Part shown: positions 44,094 through 47,643 of the stretch, piece after piece
Layout: each line of letters begins with the position of its first letter
Position numbering within the stretch: the first letter of the stretch is position 1
Source: Candidatus Moraniibacteriota bacterium
GTDB lineage: Bacteria > Patescibacteriota > Minisyncoccia > CAIUEV01 > JAHKAQ01
DNA: 47,643 bases
Assembly: GCA_014729725.1 (NCBI GenBank)
Contig: WJJL01000060.1
Coordinates: forward strand, 1-47,643
Direction of reading: 5' to 3'
Made by a program: the position numbers and the translations under genes
The notes under the pieces: model-generated
What the model was told of the DNA's origin: nothing
Seen by the model: the letters and a program-made list of their open reading frames with translations, nothing else
Databases searched by the model: none

Positions 44094-44642
44094 TTATTTT
44101 TCAAATATTATTCCCCAGTGAAATTGTCCCACTTCAATGTCTTTTACAAAATTCAAATTATTGTTAAGGCAAAATTCTTTTACTTTTTCCTTGTCCGTTA
44201 ACAGTTCTCTGGCAGGACCCATTTTTAAATCGGTGGCTTTCCAGTCTATTATTATTAACTTTCCTTGAGTCTTTAAGATATCAGCGGCTTGAACAATCAT
44301 AGCTGCTTTGTTTTCGTTTTCGCTTAAAACATTGGAAAGAATTACTTTATCGATTTTGCCTTGATCGGAAATTATTTTTAAGTGATCTTTAGCTTCCAGA
44401 TTAGCTCTTATTGTTTCAATATTAAATAAAAAATTAGCTCTTGCCAAACTTTCCACTGATTCAAGCTGTTTTTCTAAAATGTCAATAGCATAGATTTTAC
44501 CTTGCTCTCCAACTTTTTTCGCCATTTCAATAGCTAAAAAACCGCTTCCACAACCAAGATCGGCGATAGTCTCTCCCTTTTTAATATCAAGTTTTTGGAC
44601 AATTTTTTCAGGATTTAAAAATTTTACTTTTTCCTGATCCAT
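44094..44642 (-). CDS. Class I SAM-dependent methyltransferase
   Basis: The 182-residue protein with the SAM-binding motif I ETIADLGCGSGFLAIEMA near 25-42, the acidic end of strand 2 in YAIDILEKQLESV, and IDKVILSNVLSENENKAAMI as the motif IV region. The overall order matches small UbiE/ArsM-like class I methyltransferases. The acceptor substrate cannot be read; the family includes enzymes for small molecules, lipids and proteins. It lies 9 bases before the solute-binding lipoprotein gene and 8 bases after the coiled-coil protein gene, so it shares their transcript. Length is compact, with no additional domain. Confidence 0.85.
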   Translation of the reverse strand: MDQEKVKFLNPEKIVQKLDIKKGETIADLGCGSGFLAIEMAKKVGEQGKIYAIDILEKQLESVESLARANFLFNIETIRANLEAKDHLKIISDQGKIDKVILSNVLSENENKAAMIVQAADILKTQGKLIIIDWKATDLKMGPARELLTDKEKVKEFCLNNNLNFVKDIEVGQFHWGIIFEK

Positions 44643-44650
44643 TAATTTTT

Positions 44651-45241
44651 TTAACTTTTGCTTTTAAGAATATTTAAGTATTCTCTTAAATTGGATTTTG
44701 TTTTTTCTAGCCTGGGAACAGTGGCGTCAAATAAAGGATCTTCCGGATCAAGTTGATGATATTCTTTGGATTTTTGGATTAGTTTGTCTATGGAATTATT
44801 GATTTGAGGGATTATTTCCTGTTGCTCCTTATTGGTGTTTTTATCGCTGTCATAAAGATCAGCGAATTTTTTATATTTGTCAGCTATTTCATTGGCGGCC
44901 TCTCTTCTTTCCATATCCTTTCTTTTTAAAATTTCGTTATATTTTTCAGCATATCTTACTATTTCTTCTTTGCTTAAAGATTTACCAAATGCGTCTTTAG
45001 TAAAGTTTATCGCTCCCACAACACTTCCGATACCGATTCCAATAATTTTTTTTAATCCTTTGTTCTGGGAACTGTCATCCTGGGTGACCTGGACTTTTTT
45101 ATTGCTGTTAAGGTTTTGATTTTGATTTAGACTCAGGTCCACATTTTTTTGATTGTCTTGAGAAGGGTTTTTGGAAAAAAACCCTTGATTTTCTTGGTTT
45201 TCTTCTTGATTGTTTTTTTGATTCTTTTTTTTACCAAACAT
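44651..45241 (-). CDS. Asn/Gln-rich and helical hypothetical protein, 196 aa
   Basis: I do not recognise a family. Residues 1-60 are disordered and Asn/Gln/Lys-rich. A short Gly-rich hydrophobic segment follows (IIGIGIGSVVGAIN, about 65-80), too short for a certain membrane helix. The rest is charged and helical (for example EEIVRYAEKYNEILKRKDME). It is first in transcription order in the run leading to the methyltransferase, lipoprotein and pilin array. The low-complexity start resembles the Gln/Asn-rich stretches in other proteins of these operons (PrgI tail, Q-rich protein, propeller stalk), which may reflect a shared location or a compositional habit of the genome. Confidence 0.55.
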   Translation of the reverse strand: MFGKKKNQKNNQEENQENQGFFSKNPSQDNQKNVDLSLNQNQNLNSNKKVQVTQDDSSQNKGLKKIIGIGIGSVVGAINFTKDAFGKSLSKEEIVRYAEKYNEILKRKDMERREAANEIADKYKKFADLYDSDKNTNKEQQEIIPQINNSIDKLIQKSKEYHQLDPEDPLFDATVPRLEKTKSNLREYLNILKSKS

Positions 45242-45396
45242 GGTTTTTAATTAATGATTAATAAATATGATTAGCATTAATTAATTTGGCTTTTTCTTTA
45301 ATCCGGGAATATAATTGGAATAGAAATTTGGAAAATTTAATTTCTCGGTTTAAGAAAAAACATACAAATAACGCTAAGGTTTAAATTTAATAATGG

Positions 45397-47643
45397 TTAT
45401 AAAACAGTTGCCTGGGCTAGTTTATTTTCTTTTTTCAGTTTCATAATCCGCACTCCCTGGGTGGACCGGCTTAGCCGGGGGATGGCGGAAACCTTTATTC
45501 TTATTATATTACCATTGGTGGAACTTGCAATAATATGAGATCCTTCCTGGGATTGGCCGATTACGGAGGCATGGGCTATCGGGCCGTTTTTTTCCGTAAC
45601 CTTTAAGGTTTTTATTCCTGACCCGCCTCTTTTTTGCTTTTTATAATTTTTTAAAGCTGTTTTTTTCCCATATCCTTTTTCAGTTATGGTGATTAAATCG
45701 CGACCTTGATTTTCCCCATTTCTGATCACATCCATTCCAACAATATAATCGTCGGTTTTCATTTTAATACCTCTGACTCCTCTGGCGATCCTTCCCATAA
45801 CTCTGGCATCTTTCTCACTAAATCGGATAGACTGCCCTTTTTTGGTGATCAAAACTATATCATCGTCGCCCCAGGTAGGTTTTACCCACCACAACACATC
45901 ATCGTCTATTAACTTTATCGCATATTTTCCGGAACTTCTCAAGTTTTTAAAATCTTTTAACTTCACTCTTTTAACTTTACCTTTTTTGGTGACCATAAAC
46001 AAATATTTGGGAGGCTCTGCTTCTAATCCCAGGGGATTGATTTGTTCCCGAGGCTGGTTAAAAGTCAAAAGCGCGGTAATGTTTTCTCTTTGATTTAGAG
46101 AAAGAAAATTAGCGATAGCCTTGCCTTTGGAAATTCGGGAACCTTCCGGAATTTCAAAGGCTTTAGTTACATACACCTTACCTGAATCGGTAAAGAAATA
46201 TAAGTTGTCGTGGGTTTTGGTTGAAGCAATATGAGATATAATGTCGTCTTGTTTTGTAGATGTTCCTGCTATTCCCACACCTCCTCTTTTTTGCACTTTA
46301 TAATTATCGGGGTTCATCCTTTTAATATATCCGCCTTTGCTTAAAAGAATAATAGCGTCCTGGTTGGGGATTAGATCCTCGCTTTTAAATTCATCTACCC
46401 CTGATTTGATCAATTTGGTTTTTCGTTTATCCCCGTATTTTTCTTTTTTTTCCAAGAGTTCTTGTTTTACAACATTTTTAATTTTTTGTTCGGATTTAAG
46501 GATATCTTCCAGTTTTTTAATGAGTTTTAATTTTTCATTTAATTCATCCTGAATTTTTTTTCGCTCCAGTCCGGCTAGAGTTTGTAATTTCATTTCCAGA
46601 ATAGCTTCGGTCTGAACATCGGTAAAACCGAACTTTTTAACCAGGTTTTCATGAGCGCTTTTTTTGGTCCGGGAAGATCTGATTGTATTAATTACTTCAT
46701 CAATATTGTCCAGAGCTTTATTTAATCCTTCCAGAATATGAGCTCTTTCTTTAGCTTTTCTTAATTCAAATTTAATTCTTTTGGTTACCACCTCTACTCT
46801 ATGTTTAAGATATAGAGAAAGCATCTCTTTGATATTCATTACTTTTGGCTGGATTCCATCTTCCAAAGCTAGCATATTTAAGCCAAAATTCTTTTGTAAA
46901 TCACTGTATTGATAAAGTTGATTTAGAACTTTTTGCGGATAAGCATCTTTTTTCAATTCGATCACAATTCTTATGCCGTCTTTGTCTGATTCGTCTCTGA
47001 TATCTTTTATTCCCTGAATTTTTCCGTTTTTTACCAGGTCGGCGATCTTGGAAATGGTGTTGGCTTTGTTCGACTGATAGGTAATTTCATTGACTATTAT
47101 GTCTGAACGGTTTTTGGTAGCCTCTACTATTTCGCATTTGGCTCTGGTTATGATCCTTCCCTTTCCGGTAGAATAAGCGTTTAAGATATCTTTTTCACAA
47201 TACATTATTCCTCCGGTGGGGAAGTCCGGACCTTTAACAAAATTCATTATTTCTGTAATTTGGCATTCCGGGTTATCGATTAAATAAATGGCGGCATCTA
47301 TTATCTCATTGATATTGTGAGGGGGAATATTGGTTGCCATCCCTACCGCAATCCCCATAGTTCCGTTAATTAACAGTTGAGGAACAGCGGCCGGAAGTAC
47401 CGCGGGTTCTTTCCGGGAAGCATCATAGTTATCCACAAAATTAATAGTTTCTTTTTCAATATCTTTTAACATTTCTTCGGTAATGGCTTCCATTTTACAT
47501 TCCGTATAACGCATGTGAGCCGCTCCGTCGCCATCTACTGAACCGAAATTGCCTTGGCCATCCACTAAAGGATAACGCAGAGAAAAATGCTGAGCCATTC
47601 TAACCAGAGTTTCGTATAAAGCAACATCTCCATGAGGATGATA
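45397..47643 (-). CDS. gyrA: DNA gyrase subunit A, 5' end off the window
   Basis: GyrA cuts and rejoins DNA for negative supercoiling with GyrB. The frame is open to the window edge, where it reads [16 protein letters not shown], so the first part (roughly the winged-helix start) is missing. The catalytic tyrosine is in [10 protein letters not shown]. The tower and coiled-coil regions follow, then the C-terminal beta-pinwheel from about [16 protein letters not shown], with a GyrA-box-like [10 protein letters not shown] and a second [10 protein letters not shown]. The GyrA-box favours GyrA over ParC. About 748 residues are visible. It ends [12 protein letters not shown], without an acidic tail. 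A 155-base gap separates it from the coiled-coil gene. Confidence 0.95.
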   Translation of the reverse strand, partial: YHPHGDVALYETLVRMAQHFSLRYPLVDGQGNFGSVDGDGAAHMRYTECKMEAITEEMLKDIEKETINFVDNYDASRKEPAVLPAAVPQLLINGTMGIAVGMATNIPPHNINEIIDAAIYLIDNPECQITEIMNFVKGPDFPTGGIMYCEKDILNAYSTGKGRIITRAKCEIVEATKNRSDIIVNEITYQSNKANTISKIADLVKNGKIQGIKDIRDESDKDGIRIVIELKKDAYPQKVLNQLYQYSDLQKNFGLNMLALEDGIQPKVMNIKEMLSLYLKHRVEVVTKRIKFELRKAKERAHILEGLNKALDNIDEVINTIRSSRTKKSAHENLVKKFGFTDVQTEAILEMKLQTLAGLERKKIQDELNEKLKLIKKLEDILKSEQKIKNVVKQELLEKKEKYGDKRKTKLIKSGVDEFKSEDLIPNQDAIILLSKGGYIKRMNPDNYKVQKRGGVGIAGTSTKQDDIISHIASTKTHDNLYFFTDSGKVYVTKAFEIPEGSRISKGKAIANFLSLNQRENITALLTFNQPREQINPLGLEAEPPKYLFMVTKKGKVKRVKLKDFKNLRSSGKYAIKLIDDDVLWWVKPTWGDDDIVLITKKGQSIRFSEKDARVMGRIARGVRGIKMKTDDYIVGMDVIRNGENQGRDLITITEKGYGKKTALKNYKKQKRGGSGIKTLKVTEKNGPIAHASVIGQSQEGSHIIASSTNGNIIRIKVSAIPRLSRSTQGVRIMKLKKENKLAQATVL

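Overview
The window is AT-rich bacterial chromosome that most resembles a Patescibacteria (CPR) genome. I infer this from gene content: a PrgI / TraC-like / VirB4 type IV secretion operon, an array of small two-helix T4SS pilins, and several housekeeping proteins lacking domains usual elsewhere (a short HrcA, MiaB without TRAM, ThrS without TGS). TGA is used as a stop (for example at 3922-3924 and in the overlap at 4755-4758), so the UGA=Gly code of Absconditabacteria and Gracilibacteria does not apply. The lineage cannot be fixed from the window.

Region 1-5.6 kb is accessory. It holds a nuclease-methyltransferase gene interrupted by an in-frame TAA. After it come a tRNA-Gly fragment and an intact tRNA-Gly(GCC) that share 66 identical bases. 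They bracket about 3.2 kb carrying two unknown genes, a BrnT-like toxin-antitoxin pair and a permease encoded as two half-length genes.

Region 5.6-14.2 kb holds two zinc-ribbon membrane-anchored proteins (one with a transglutaminase-like domain), yidD, and a heat-shock block: CIRCE operator, hrcA, a NUDIX-GrpE fusion, dnaK and dnaJ. Next is an RNase P RNA of about 578 nt, enlarged by three long hairpins. Its protein partner rnpA lies at 34.6 kb, so both RNase P subunits are present.

Region 14.5-20.7 kb has a glycan-priming transferase and a glycosyltransferase, then miaB and thrS on the minus strand. thrS is preceded by a well-formed promoter and what looks like a compact threonine T-box leader. 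A divergent small gene resembles the N-terminal part of TsaB.

Region 20.7-32.1 kb is a minus-strand T4SS operon: a beta-propeller membrane protein, a membrane protein, a VirB6/TrbL-like protein with a coiled-coil tail, a Q-rich protein with an internal duplication, PrgI, a VirB4 N-terminal-like protein, VirB4, and a secreted or membrane protein with a pilin-like helix pair. Region 32.2-36.5 kb holds a flippase, yidC, rnpA, rpmH and ruvB. Region 36.9-45.2 kb has one polypeptide carrying two complete PilB/GspE ATPase units, then (upstream in transcription) five pilin-like genes with seven two-helix units, a solute-binding lipoprotein, a methyltransferase and a coiled-coil protein. The window ends inside gyrA.

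The strongest candidate for an unusual system is the pair of operons at 20.7-32.1 and 36.9-45.2 kb. Together they encode a reduced VirB4/VirB6 envelope machine, eight pilin-like units, a double PilB motor and surface proteins, with no relaxase, VirD4 or VirB8/9/10 visible. The thrS leader, the NUDIX-GrpE fusion and the expanded RNase P RNA are the strongest single-locus observations.
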